A DNA stretch of 64,000 nt from Pseudomonas paeninsulae. Its GTDB lineage: Bacteria > Pseudomonadota > Gammaproteobacteria > Pseudomonadales > Pseudomonadaceae. Both the position numbers and the translations under genes were made by a program. The stretch lies in the NCBI RefSeq assembly GCF_035621475.1, contig NZ_CP141799.1, forward strand, positions 3,956,501 through 4,020,500, written 5' to 3'. Under the pieces are notes generated by a model. It was given only the letters and a program-made list of their open reading frames with translations. It ran no database searches and had not been told where the DNA came from. Below are positions 55,180 to 64,000 of this stretch, piece after piece; the stretch's first letter is position 1, and the number at the start of each line of letters is the position of its first letter.

Positions 55180-55335
55180 CCAGTGGTCGGGCCGGTTAGC
55201 GGGTTAACTCAAGTCGGATACCCGAGGTTCTGAGCTAAGGCGCGGCGACCAGTCATAGCCCGCGATGGTGAGGAGCGGCAAAGCAGTATCAGGGCCTCGG
55301 ACGCCGAAATTGACTAATCGAACGGATCAGGCTGG
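55180..55335 (+). repeat. CTAG-type inverted-repeat element, copy 3 (MITE-like)
   Basis: This element is 156 bases, the same length as copy 2 and in the same orientation. Here the ends are CCAGTGGTCGGGCCGGTTAG and, inverted, CCAGCCTGATCCG, so the terminal CTAG has become CCAG. It shares GGTTAACTCAAG, TATCAGGGCCTCGGACGCCG and AAATTGACTA with copy 2. Between Ohr and the convergent NIF3-like gene it has no coding capacity. Confidence 0.75.
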
Positions 55336-55433
55336 ACACGAACCAGCTGACCGGGAGGAACAAATTAGTTAACAACTTCAGCACGATGGTTTCCGCCGCA
55401 CTTCTCGTACTCGCCGCCGGCAGCCTCGGCGCC

Positions 55434-55468
55434 GCACCCAGCACCCAGCACCCAGCACCCAGCACCCA
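55434..55468. repeat. Heptanucleotide tandem repeat (GCACCCA x5)
   Basis: Five exact copies of GCACCCA run from 55434 to 55468 between ohr and the next gene. No gene is in frame with support here. The 7-base unit is prone to slippage, so the copy number may vary between strains. Confidence 0.85.
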
Positions 55469-55516
55469 GAGATTGGGCAATATCGAGCACCGCCACGAGA
55501 ATGCTTTCACACCCTC

Positions 55517-55834
55517 TCAGAACTGCAGGTCGGACAGGCGCATAACCTCGAAGGCAGGTGTCTCATAGGGATGGGCCTTTTTCATCGCCTTGACCGAGTC
55601 GTGCAACAGCTCGTCGGCCACCACCAGTTCGACTTTCCATTCAGCGACCTGGTGCACCTGCCCCTGCTGGCCGAGGAAAGGCGCGCTACCCACCAACGGC
55701 CGGTACTGGCCCTGGCCCAGGGCCTGCCAACAGCAGCTGTCGTAGTTACCGATGCGTCCGGCGCCTGCCGCGAAAACAGCCTGTTTGATCTGCTCAAGAT
55801 GGCTTTCCGGGACGTAGAAACACAGCTTGTACAT
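55517..55834 (-). CDS. NIF3-like/YqfO-type small protein
   Basis: From the ATG at 55834 after GGAGAG the protein has 105 residues. The sequence YKLCFYVPESHLEQIKQAVF, AAGAGRIGNYDSCCWQALGQ, then YRPLVGSAPFLGQQG and HPYETPAFEVM match the insert domain of NIF3/YqfO family proteins, found alone as a small CutA/PII-like protein in Pseudomonas. Function is unknown. The start at 55909 would add a run of basic residues with no support. Confidence 0.85.
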   Translation of the reverse strand: MYKLCFYVPESHLEQIKQAVFAAGAGRIGNYDSCCWQALGQGQYRPLVGSAPFLGQQGQVHQVAEWKVELVVADELLHDSVKAMKKAHPYETPAFEVMRLSDLQF

Positions 55835-56017
55835 CGAGCTCTCCATAATGCATCGACGAATACGGCAAACCCGGACCTCAGGATCGCCCTGCCACAGCAA
55901 TAATGGCATTTTGCCTTATCCAGCACCCATGGCCCAGTTCACAACTCCATATTGGAGCGTCGGAATGGCAGATCATCCATTTCCTTATTAGAGCAATTGG
56001 TTATAAGCCAGCAAGTC

Positions 56018-56286
56018 TTAATCACCCCTGACAAAGCGCCGCCAGCGCACCCGCAGGCCATCGACCGGCGGGTTGTGGCTGCCATCGCAATAGGGCAGGC
56101 GCTGCGACTGACCACAGCGACAGAGCAACAGACGCTGCTCGCGCTGCGGTTCGAGGCGCAGTCCAGCGCAGCATCCGGGAGCACAATCGGGTAGCGCGGA
56201 CGAACGCCCGCAACGGCACAACAGATGCGTCTCGCCGGGTTTGACCTGACGGACTTCGGGAGGATTGGAACATCGCTTTCAGCCAT
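56018..56286 (-). pseudogene. CDGSH iron-sulfur domain protein, one-base frameshift
   Basis: The frame from the ATG at 56286 encodes MAESDVPILP. It must then shift near 56257 to reach EVRQVKPGETHLLCRCGRSS, LPDCAPGC, LLLCRCGQSQRLPYCDGSHN and the end at 56018. The second frame holds two iron-sulfur half-sites (CRCG...C and CRCGQ...YCDGSH), as in short CDGSH proteins of about 85-90 residues. The expected CCGGAAGTC is CCGAAGTC, one G short. Either the gene is broken or the base is a sequencing error; homologues are intact. Confidence 0.8.
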
Positions 56287-56402
56287 CAACAGCGCAAGCC
56301 CGGATGTACTCCGGGGACAATGGTTAGACCAGCCCAGACAACATCCGAGTTGCTGCGCTGCGCCTCAAAGACCGAAAAAAGGAGGCTCCAGGGTGGCTGC
56401 TG

Positions 56403-56427
56403 GCCCTCTCCCGCATTGGGAGAGGGC
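56403..56427 (-). terminator. Hairpin terminator after purL
   Basis: GCCCTCTCCC (56403-56412) and GGGAGAGGGC (56418-56427) form a perfect 10-base stem with loop GCATT, 24 bases past the purL stop. No strong T run follows on the minus strand. Confidence 0.65.
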
Positions 56428-56450
56428 GCTGAAGAGCCCAAGGCTCGCGG

Positions 56451-59400
56451 TCAGTCCACCCAGACCCGCGCGTTGCGGAACATGCGCAGCCAGCCGGCAT
56501 CTTCCTGCCACTCGTCCGGCTGCCAGGAATTCTGCACGGCGCGGAATACCCGCTCCGGGTGCGGCATCATGATGGTCACCCGACCGTCGCGGCTGGTCAG
56601 GCCGGTAATGCCACGCGGCGAGCCATTGGGGTTGGCCGGATAGGTTTCGCTGACCTTGCCGTGGTTGTCGATAAAGCGCATGGCCACGCAACCGGAGAGA
56701 TCGGCTTCGAGCAGGGCTTCCTCGCTCTCAAACTCGGCATGGCCCTCACCGTGGGCGATGGCGATCGGCATGCGCGAACCGGCCATGCCGCGCAGGAAGA
56801 TCGAGGCCGACTCCTGCACCTGAACCATGGCCACCCGCGCCTCGAATTGCTCCGAACGGTTGCGCACGAAGTGCGGCCAGAACTCGCTGCCCGGGATCAG
56901 CTCGTGCAGGTTGGACATCATCTGGCAACCGTTGCACACGCCAAGGGAAAAGCTGTCCTTGCGCTCGAAAAAGGCCTGGAAGCCATCACGGGCACGGTTG
57001 TTGAACAGGATCGACTTGGCCCAACCCTCACCGGCGCCGAGCACGTCGCCATAGGAGAAGCCGCCGCAGGCGACCAGACCCTTGAAGGCCTCCAGGTCGA
57101 CACGGCCGGCGAGGATATCGCTCATGTGCACGTCGATCGCGCTGAAACCGGCACGGTCGAAGGCGGCGGCCATTTCCACCTGGCCGTTGACGCCCTGCTC
57201 ACGCAGCACGGCAATTTGTGGACGCAGGCCCTTCTTGATGTAGGGCGCGGCGATGTCCTGGTTGACGTCGAAATCCAGTTTGATGCTGAGGCCCGGATTG
57301 TCTTCCTCAAGCAGTGCATCGAACTCCTGCTCGGCGCACTGGACGTTGTCGCGCAGGCGCTGGATCTGGTAGCTGGTTTCGCTCCACTGCCGATGCAGCA
57401 AGCGACGCTGGCTGGCGAATACCGGCTGGCCTTGGAAGCTGATCGCGACCTCGTCATTGTTGACCGGCTGACCGATCACCGCCACGCAATCAAGCCCCGC
57501 CGCGCTGAACTGCGTCAGCACCTGCGGCGTGGCGTCCTTATGCACCTGGATCAGCGCACCCAGCTCTTCATTGAACAGCACAGCAGCCAGTTCCTCAGGG
57601 CTGCCGGCCAGTGAGTCGAGCGACAGCTGCAGGCCGCAATGGCCGGCGAAGGCCATTTCCAGCGCGCTGACCAGCAGGCCGCCGTCGGAACGGTCATGGT
57701 AGGCCAGCAGGTGACCATCGGCGTTCAGCCCCTGGATCACCGCGAAGAATGCCTTGAGGTCTTCGGCGTCGTCGACGTCGGGGGCCTGCCTGCCGATCTG
57801 CCCATACACCTGAGCCAGAATCGAGGCGCCCATACGGTTCTGCCCGCGACCCAGGTCGATCAGGATCAGGTCGGTTTCGCCCTTGTTCATGCGCAGTTGC
57901 GGAGTCATTGTCTTGCGGATATCGCTGACCGGGGCAAAGCCGGTAACGATCAGCGACAGCGGCGAGGTTACGCTCTTCTCCGCGCCGTCATCCTGCCAGC
58001 GGGTTTTCATCGACATCGAATCCTTGCCCACCGGGATACTGATCCCCAGTTCCGGACACAGCTGCATGCCCACGGCTTTGACCGTGTCGTACAGGCGGGC
58101 GTCTTCGCCTGGGTGGCCAGCGGCGGCCATCCAGTTGGCGGACAGTTTGATGTCGGAAATCTTCTCGATCCGCGCCGCGGCCAGATTGGTCAAGGTCTCG
58201 CCAATGGCAATACGCCCCGATGCGGCCGCATCCAGCAAGGCCAGCGGCGTGCGCTCGCCCATGGCCATGGCTTCGCCGGTATAGACGTCGAAACTGGTGG
58301 CGGTGACCGCACAATCGGCCACGGGCACCTGCCACGGACCGACCATCTGATCGCGCGCGACCAGACCGGTGATGGTGCGGTCGCCGATGGTGATCAGGAA
58401 GCTCTTGCTGGCCACGGCCGGGTGATGCAGCACACGGGTCAGGGCATCGTCGATCGCCAGGCCACTGGCATCGAAATCATCGCCCTGCTCGGCTTCGCGG
58501 CTTGCCGAACGGTGCATGCGCGGCGCCTTGCCGAGCAGCACATTGAGCGGCATGTCCACCGCCTTGTTACCGAAATGGCTGTCGGCAACGGTCAGGTGCG
58601 GCTCTTCGGTGGCCTCACCGACCACCGCGAACGGGCAACGCTCGCGCTCGCAAATCGCCTTGAACCGCTCGAATTCGGCGGCATCGACGGCCAGCACGTA
58701 GCGTTCCTGGGATTCGTTGCTCCATATCTCATGGGGCGCCATGCCCGGCTCGTCATTGGGCACATTGCGCAGTTCGAAACGCCCACCGCGACCTGCATCG
58801 TTGACCAGTTCGGGGAAGGCATTGGACAAGCCGCCGGCACCAACGTCATGAATAAAGCTGATCGGGTTGTGCTCGCCAAGCTGCCAGCAGCGGTCGATCA
58901 CTTCCTGACAGCGCCGCTCCATTTCCGGGTTTTCGCGCTGCACCGAGGCGAAATCCAGATCAGCCGAGCTGGTGCCCGTGGCCATCGACGAGGCGGCGCC
59001 GCCGCCCAGACCGATCAACATGGCCGGGCCACCCAGCACGATCAACTTGGAGCCGATGGTGACTTCACCTTTCTGCACGTGATCGGCGCGGATGTTACCC
59101 ATGCCGCCAGCGAGCATGATCGGCTTATGGTAACCACGCACCTCGAAGCCGCGAGGAGAATCGACCGCCTGCTCGAAGGTACGGAAATAGCCGGTCAACG
59201 CCGGACGACCGAATTCGTTGTTGAACGCCGCGCCACCGAGCGGGCCTTCAAGCATGATGTCCAGCGCCGTGACGATGCGTTCCGGCTTGCCATAGGGCAC
59301 TTCCCACGGCTGTTCGAAGCCAGGGATCTGCAAGTTGGAGACGCTGAAACCGGTCAACCCGGCCTTGGGCTTGGCACCGCGGCCGGTAGCGCCCTCGTCA

Positions 59401-60344
59401 CGGATCTCGCCACCGGAGCCAGTGGCCGCACCGGGGAACGGCGCGATGGCGGTCGGGTGGTTATGGGTTTCCACCTTCATCAGGATATGCACCGGCTCCT
59501 GATGGGCAGCGTATTGACGGGTTTCCGCGTTCGGGTAGAAACGACCGGCAGAGTGACCAACGATCACCGCGGCATTGTCTTTATAAGCCGAGAGCACGCC
59601 CTCGCCATGCAGTTCGTTGGTGTTCTTGATCATGCCGAACAGCGACTTATCCTGGCTCTCGCCGTCGATATCCCAGCTGGCATTGAAGATCTTGTGCCGG
59701 CAATGCTCGGAGTTGGCCTGGGCGAACATCATCAATTCGATGTCGTGCGGGTTGCGCTTCAGGTCATTGAAGCTGCTGACCAGGTAATCGATTTCGTCTT
59801 CGGCCAGGGCCAGACCCAGCTCGACGTTGGCCTGCTCCAGGGCGGCGCGACCGCCGCCAAGCACATCCACCGCAGTCAGCGGCTTGGGCCCGGCGTGGCT
59901 GAACAGCGCAGCGGCGCCCTGCACATCAGTCAACACCAGCTGAGTCATGCGGTCATGCAGCAAGCCCGCGACCAGCTGCATCTCGGCTTCGCTCAACTCA
60001 CCGGCGACGTAGTAGGCGATGCCGCGCTCGATGCGCTGGATCTTCGCCAGACCGCAGTTGCGCGCGATGTCGCTGGCCTTGCTCGACCAGGGCGAGATGG
60101 TACCGAAACGCGGAATGGTCAGGAGCAGACGGCCGCTGGGCTCCTGCACCGGCACACTCGGGCCGTACTTCAGCAGACGGGCCAGCACCTGTTCTTCATC
60201 GGTGCTGAGCACCCCGGTGACATCGGCAAAATGCGCGAACTCGGCATACAGCCCAGTCACAGCGGGTACTTTGCTGGTCAGTTGCTCAAGCAATTTACCG
60301 TGGCGAAAAGCAGAAAGGGCGGGAGCGCCGCGCAGGATCAACAT
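56451..60344 (-). CDS. purL: Phosphoribosylformylglycinamidine synthase (large form)
   Basis: This 1297-residue single-chain enzyme converts FGAR to FGAM with glutamine and ATP. The N-terminal PurS-like region is followed by the catalytic core, with [13 protein letters not shown] (about 210), [20 protein letters not shown] (about 293) and [20 protein letters not shown], a second half with [16 protein letters not shown] and a C-terminal glutamine amidotransferase domain. There the nucleophile is in [12 protein letters not shown] (about 1140) and the His-Glu pair in MPHPERVFR. The length matches gammaproteobacterial PurL. It is monocistronic and divergent from mltF. Confidence 0.98.
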   Translation of the reverse strand: MLILRGAPALSAFRHGKLLEQLTSKVPAVTGLYAEFAHFADVTGVLSTDEEQVLARLLKYGPSVPVQEPSGRLLLTIPRFGTISPWSSKASDIARNCGLAKIQRIERGIAYYVAGELSEAEMQLVAGLLHDRMTQLVLTDVQGAAALFSHAGPKPLTAVDVLGGGRAALEQANVELGLALAEDEIDYLVSSFNDLKRNPHDIELMMFAQANSEHCRHKIFNASWDIDGESQDKSLFGMIKNTNELHGEGVLSAYKDNAAVIVGHSAGRFYPNAETRQYAAHQEPVHILMKVETHNHPTAIAPFPGAATGSGGEIRDEGATGRGAKPKAGLTGFSVSNLQIPGFEQPWEVPYGKPERIVTALDIMLEGPLGGAAFNNEFGRPALTGYFRTFEQAVDSPRGFEVRGYHKPIMLAGGMGNIRADHVQKGEVTIGSKLIVLGGPAMLIGLGGGAASSMATGTSSADLDFASVQRENPEMERRCQEVIDRCWQLGEHNPISFIHDVGAGGLSNAFPELVNDAGRGGRFELRNVPNDEPGMAPHEIWSNESQERYVLAVDAAEFERFKAICERERCPFAVVGEATEEPHLTVADSHFGNKAVDMPLNVLLGKAPRMHRSASREAEQGDDFDASGLAIDDALTRVLHHPAVASKSFLITIGDRTITGLVARDQMVGPWQVPVADCAVTATSFDVYTGEAMAMGERTPLALLDAAASGRIAIGETLTNLAAARIEKISDIKLSANWMAAAGHPGEDARLYDTVKAVGMQLCPELGISIPVGKDSMSMKTRWQDDGAEKSVTSPLSLIVTGFAPVSDIRKTMTPQLRMNKGETDLILIDLGRGQNRMGASILAQVYGQIGRQAPDVDDAEDLKAFFAVIQGLNADGHLLAYHDRSDGGLLVSALEMAFAGHCGLQLSLDSLAGSPEELAAVLFNEELGALIQVHKDATPQVLTQFSAAGLDCVAVIGQPVNNDEVAISFQGQPVFASQRRLLHRQWSETSYQIQRLRDNVQCAEQEFDALLEEDNPGLSIKLDFDVNQDIAAPYIKKGLRPQIAVLREQGVNGQVEMAAAFDRAGFSAIDVHMSDILAGRVDLEAFKGLVACGGFSYGDVLGAGEGWAKSILFNNRARDGFQAFFERKDSFSLGVCNGCQMMSNLHELIPGSEFWPHFVRNRSEQFEARVAMVQVQESASIFLRGMAGSRMPIAIAHGEGHAEFESEEALLEADLSGCVAMRFIDNHGKVSETYPANPNGSPRGITGLTSRDGRVTIMMPHPERVFRAVQNSWQPDEWQEDAGWLRMFRNARVWVD

Positions 60345-60397
60345 CGGGGACAGCCTCTGGGAAGGGGTGTACTTTGAGGCCGTGCATTCTAGCCTAA

Positions 60398-61948
<1,551 letters not shown>

Positions 61949-62312
61949 CGCATGATGAACTACCCAGCGCTTGACCCAAACACCTCACCGTCACCAACCA
62001 GCAGTAGCGCGGGCCGCGTAGTTTGAGCGCAGCGATTCGCATCAGCTTGGTAGCCTGGATGAAATCCGTGGAACGCCTGCAACGCTCGAACCTGACCGAT
62101 AGCGAGGCACTGGTGGGAGGGGCTTTAGCCGCGACGGCCTCGTTCGAGGGCGCTGCGCGCCAGCGCCGCTAAAGCGCCTCCCACGATCAACTTACGCGCT
62201 CCAGTTTGCCAGCCACCCCCACTATGGTCTGGCACTGAACCGACATTTCAACGCTGTTTCGACACTAGGCTTATTTGGGCTATACGCCGCCGGCCTGAAG
62301 TGGAGAAGGCCT
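61949..62312. other. 364-base gap with an inverted repeat
   Basis: No gene is visible. GTGGGAGGGGCTTTAGC (62113-62129) and GCTAAAGCGCCTCCCAC (62168-62184) pair at 16 of 17 positions. This matches a common Pseudomonas repeat ending in GGAGCGGCTTTAGCC, as I recall. The rest of the gap shows no further feature. Confidence 0.65.
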
Positions 62313-62795
62313 CTACCGCGTTGCGCGCCGCGTTTTGAAGAATTCGCTGAGTACTGCGCCGCACTCCTCGGCCAGCACTCCGCCCTCGATCAGCACCCGA
62401 TGATTGAGAAACGCCTGACTGAAGAACTCGCCACGACTCAGCGCCACCCCGGCCTTGGGCTCGGTGGCGCCATACACCACCCGTTGAATCCGCGCATGCA
62501 CGATCAGCCCGGCGCACATGCTGCACGGCTCCAGGGTCACATACAGGGTGCTGCCCGGCAGGCGGTAGTTGTCGGCGGCCTGCGCTGCGGCGCGAATCGC
62601 CACCATCTCGGCGTGCGCGCTGGGGTCGTGACTGGATATCGGGCAGTTGAAGCCGCGCCCGACGATCACGCCATCCTGCACCAGCACGGCGCCGACCGGC
62701 ACCTCGCCCAGGGCTGCGCCTTCGGCGGCCAGGGCCAGGGCTTCGCGCATGTAATGCTGATCCTGGCTGCGGTCGATGATCTTTGCCTGGCGCAT
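62313..62795 (-). CDS. tadA: tRNA-specific adenosine deaminase
   Basis: From the ATG at 62795 (MRQAKIIDRSQ) the enzyme has 160 residues, the usual TadA size; a longer frame to 62852 lies inside the oxidase gene. The zinc-deaminase motifs are SAHAEMVAI (HAE with catalytic Glu, about 67) and TLEPCSMCAG (PCxxC, about 97-100). It edits A34 to inosine in tRNA-Arg(ACG). Its ATG overlaps the oxidase stop by one base (TGATG). Confidence 0.97.
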   Translation of the reverse strand: MRQAKIIDRSQDQHYMREALALAAEGAALGEVPVGAVLVQDGVIVGRGFNCPISSHDPSAHAEMVAIRAAAQAADNYRLPGSTLYVTLEPCSMCAGLIVHARIQRVVYGATEPKAGVALSRGEFFSQAFLNHRVLIEGGVLAEECGAVLSEFFKTRRATR

Positions 62796-64000
62796 CAGGC
62801 CACCTCGATCGCGGCCATCAGGCCGGTTTCCATATGATCGATGACATGGCAATGGAACATCCAGATGCCGGGGTTATCTGCGACGAAGGCGATTCGCGCG
62901 ACCTCATTCTTACCCAGCAGATAAGTGTCGGTGAAATACGGAATGATCTTCTTGCGATTGGACGAGATCACCTTGAACGCCAACCCGTGCAGGTGGATCG
63001 GGTGCAGGTACTGGGCCATGTTGCGCAGCTCGAAGATGTAATGGCCGTCCTTCTTCAGGCTGGCGATGGGCCGATCCGCGCAGGTCTTGTCATTGATGTC
63101 CCAGGCCTGGCCGTTGATCTGCCAATACTTGGCCGGCCCCTTGTCGTCCACACCAGCCAGCGTCGCCGACCACTCGAAGTTGAACCGCAGGGTCTCGGCC
63201 CGCGCCAGATCGGGCTCCGCTACCGGATTGCGCGGCAGCCGCGCCGGCCAGTCGCCCGCGCTTTCAGTCGTCGCAGTGCTTTTCAGGGTGGCCAGGCGCA
63301 TCGGCCCGTTGCGCAGCGACAGCTCCTGACCAGCCGCCGGCACGCGAACAGCCAGATCGATACGCATGCCAGGCCCCAACCAGTACTCCTTACCCAGCGC
63401 GCGCGGCTCGATCGGGTGGCCGTCCAGCGCATAAATGCGCACTTCGGCACCGGGTAGATTGAGGCGGTAGGTCACGGTGTTGTCCAGGTTCAACAGCCGC
63501 AGGCGTACCACCTGCCCGGCCGGCAGTTCCAGGGTCGGCCGTGACTTGCCGTTGATGCTGCTCAAGCGTCCGCGCGTACCTTCGCGGGCCGCCTCGCGCG
63601 GCACACTGAACGCGGTGAAGGCGCCCTGCTCGTCGATATGCCAGGTCTTCAGACTCAGCGTGCGTTCATGCCTGAACCCGCTCGGCTCGCGCTCCTCGAC
63701 AATCAGTGGACCGACCAGTCCGCGGCCCAGTTGCCCGGCGCTGGACAGGTGCGGGTGGTACCAGAAATTGCCGGCGTCTTCGGTCTTGAAGCGGTAGTCG
63801 AAATACTCGCCCGGCAGTACCGGCAACTGCGAGACGTAGGGCACACCGTCCATTTCCAGCGGCAGGCGAATACCATGCCAGTGAATGGTGCTCGGCTCAT
63901 CCAGGTGATTGATAAAGCGCACCCGCAGCCAATCGCCCTGGCGCGAGCGAATTTCCACGCCCGGCGCCTGCCCACCATAGGCCCAGGCTGGGGTCATGTG
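62795..64000 (-). CDS. Multicopper oxidase (C-terminal part, cut by the window)
   Basis: About 401 residues of a laccase/CopA/CueO-type oxidase are visible, reaching the window edge, with the N-terminus and signal missing. Copper motifs are complete: TIHWHGIRLP and WYHPHLSSAG (domain 1), HPIHLHGLAFKV and HCHVIDHMETGLMAAIEV (domain 3, with the type 1 and trinuclear histidines). The axial position is HMETGLM, so a methionine ligand is likely. It is cotranscribed with tadA by a one-base overlap. In P. aeruginosa the neighbouring gene PA3768 is a similar metallo-oxidoreductase (memory). Substrate unknown; copper tolerance is possible. Confidence 0.92.
   Translation of the reverse strand, partial: HMTPAWAYGGQAPGVEIRSRQGDWLRVRFINHLDEPSTIHWHGIRLPLEMDGVPYVSQLPVLPGEYFDYRFKTEDAGNFWYHPHLSSAGQLGRGLVGPLIVEEREPSGFRHERTLSLKTWHIDEQGAFTAFSVPREAAREGTRGRLSSINGKSRPTLELPAGQVVRLRLLNLDNTVTYRLNLPGAEVRIYALDGHPIEPRALGKEYWLGPGMRIDLAVRVPAAGQELSLRNGPMRLATLKSTATTESAGDWPARLPRNPVAEPDLARAETLRFNFEWSATLAGVDDKGPAKYWQINGQAWDINDKTCADRPIASLKKDGHYIFELRNMAQYLHPIHLHGLAFKVISSNRKKIIPYFTDTYLLGKNEVARIAFVADNPGIWMFHCHVIDHMETGLMAAIEVA

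Noticed and set aside
55434-55468. CRISPR array
   Set aside because: The units are seven bases with no spacers, and no cas gene is present in the window.
55386-55568. Small secreted protein (60 codons) after ohr
   Set aside because: It runs through the GCACCCA tandem repeat, has no ribosome site and ends inside the antisense of a real gene.
57639-60377. Plus-strand open frame of 912 codons opposite purL
   Set aside because: It is antisense to PurL, which has full-length family motifs. The composition is typical of the mirror frame and there is no ribosome site.

Overview
The window is a chromosomal segment of a high-GC gammaproteobacterium, almost certainly a Pseudomonas. Evidence is the codon use and the housekeeping proteins (LysS, RF2, RecJ, ThrC, Hom, DsbC, XerD, RplS-TrmD-RimM-RpsP, Ffh, PurT, PurL, MltF, TadA). 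Their order matches, from memory and unchecked, the P. aeruginosa PAO1 stretch around PA3696-PA3768. The species is probably not P. aeruginosa: several segments are rearranged and there are lineage-specific insertions.

Layout. 1-8.9 kb: end of an unidentified gene, a lysophospholipid-type acyltransferase, a two-gene signalling unit (CHASE-type hybrid histidine kinase with three receivers, plus a receiver-PAS-GGDEF-EAL regulator), an OmpA-like lipoprotein and a metallo-beta-lactamase-fold hydrolase. 8.9-14.2 kb: an accessory patch holding a frameshifted phage-type integrase, an IS1380 transposase fragment fused to the end of an IS3-type element, a three-gene Ser/Thr phosphorylation module (FHA protein, kinase, PP2C phosphatase) with no type VI secretion genes around it, and an IS1182 remnant. 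14.2-24 kb: AIM24 protein, a DUF1704/QEGLA protein with a metalloprotease-like HExxxH, a lipoprotein, a TetR regulator, lysS, prfB with its programmed +1 frameshift, a GMC oxidoreductase and a DUF533 protein. 24-31.4 kb: a ydcSTUVW-like polyamine import and aminobutyraldehyde oxidation operon preceded by a decayed second aldehyde dehydrogenase. 31.6-41 kb: LapG-like protease, recJ, yaeQ, CoA transferase, thrC-hom, dsbC, xerD. 41-49 kb: CPA1-type antiporter, the rpsP-rimM-trmD-rplS operon, ffh, a CcsA-like membrane protein and a CorC-like protein. 49-56 kb: SGNH hydrolase, purT, DUF1289, gamma-carbonic anhydrase, two NUDIX proteins, an L,D-transpeptidase, the ohrR/ohr peroxide pair, and a CDGSH iron-sulfur gene carrying a one-base frameshift. 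56-64 kb: purL, mltF, tadA and the C-terminal part of a multicopper oxidase cut by the window edge.

The main things not explained by gene annotation are small non-coding elements. A 156-164 bp repeat with CTAG-type terminal inverted repeats occurs three times (10977, 49196, 55180). At 49196 both flanking convergent genes take their stop codons from it. A different 131 bp palindromic element sits at 15486 and overlaps the stop of the DUF1704 gene. There is also a set of short hairpin repeats in intergenic gaps, and tandem terminator-like hairpins directly before hom. No CRISPR array, tRNA or rRNA gene was recognised.
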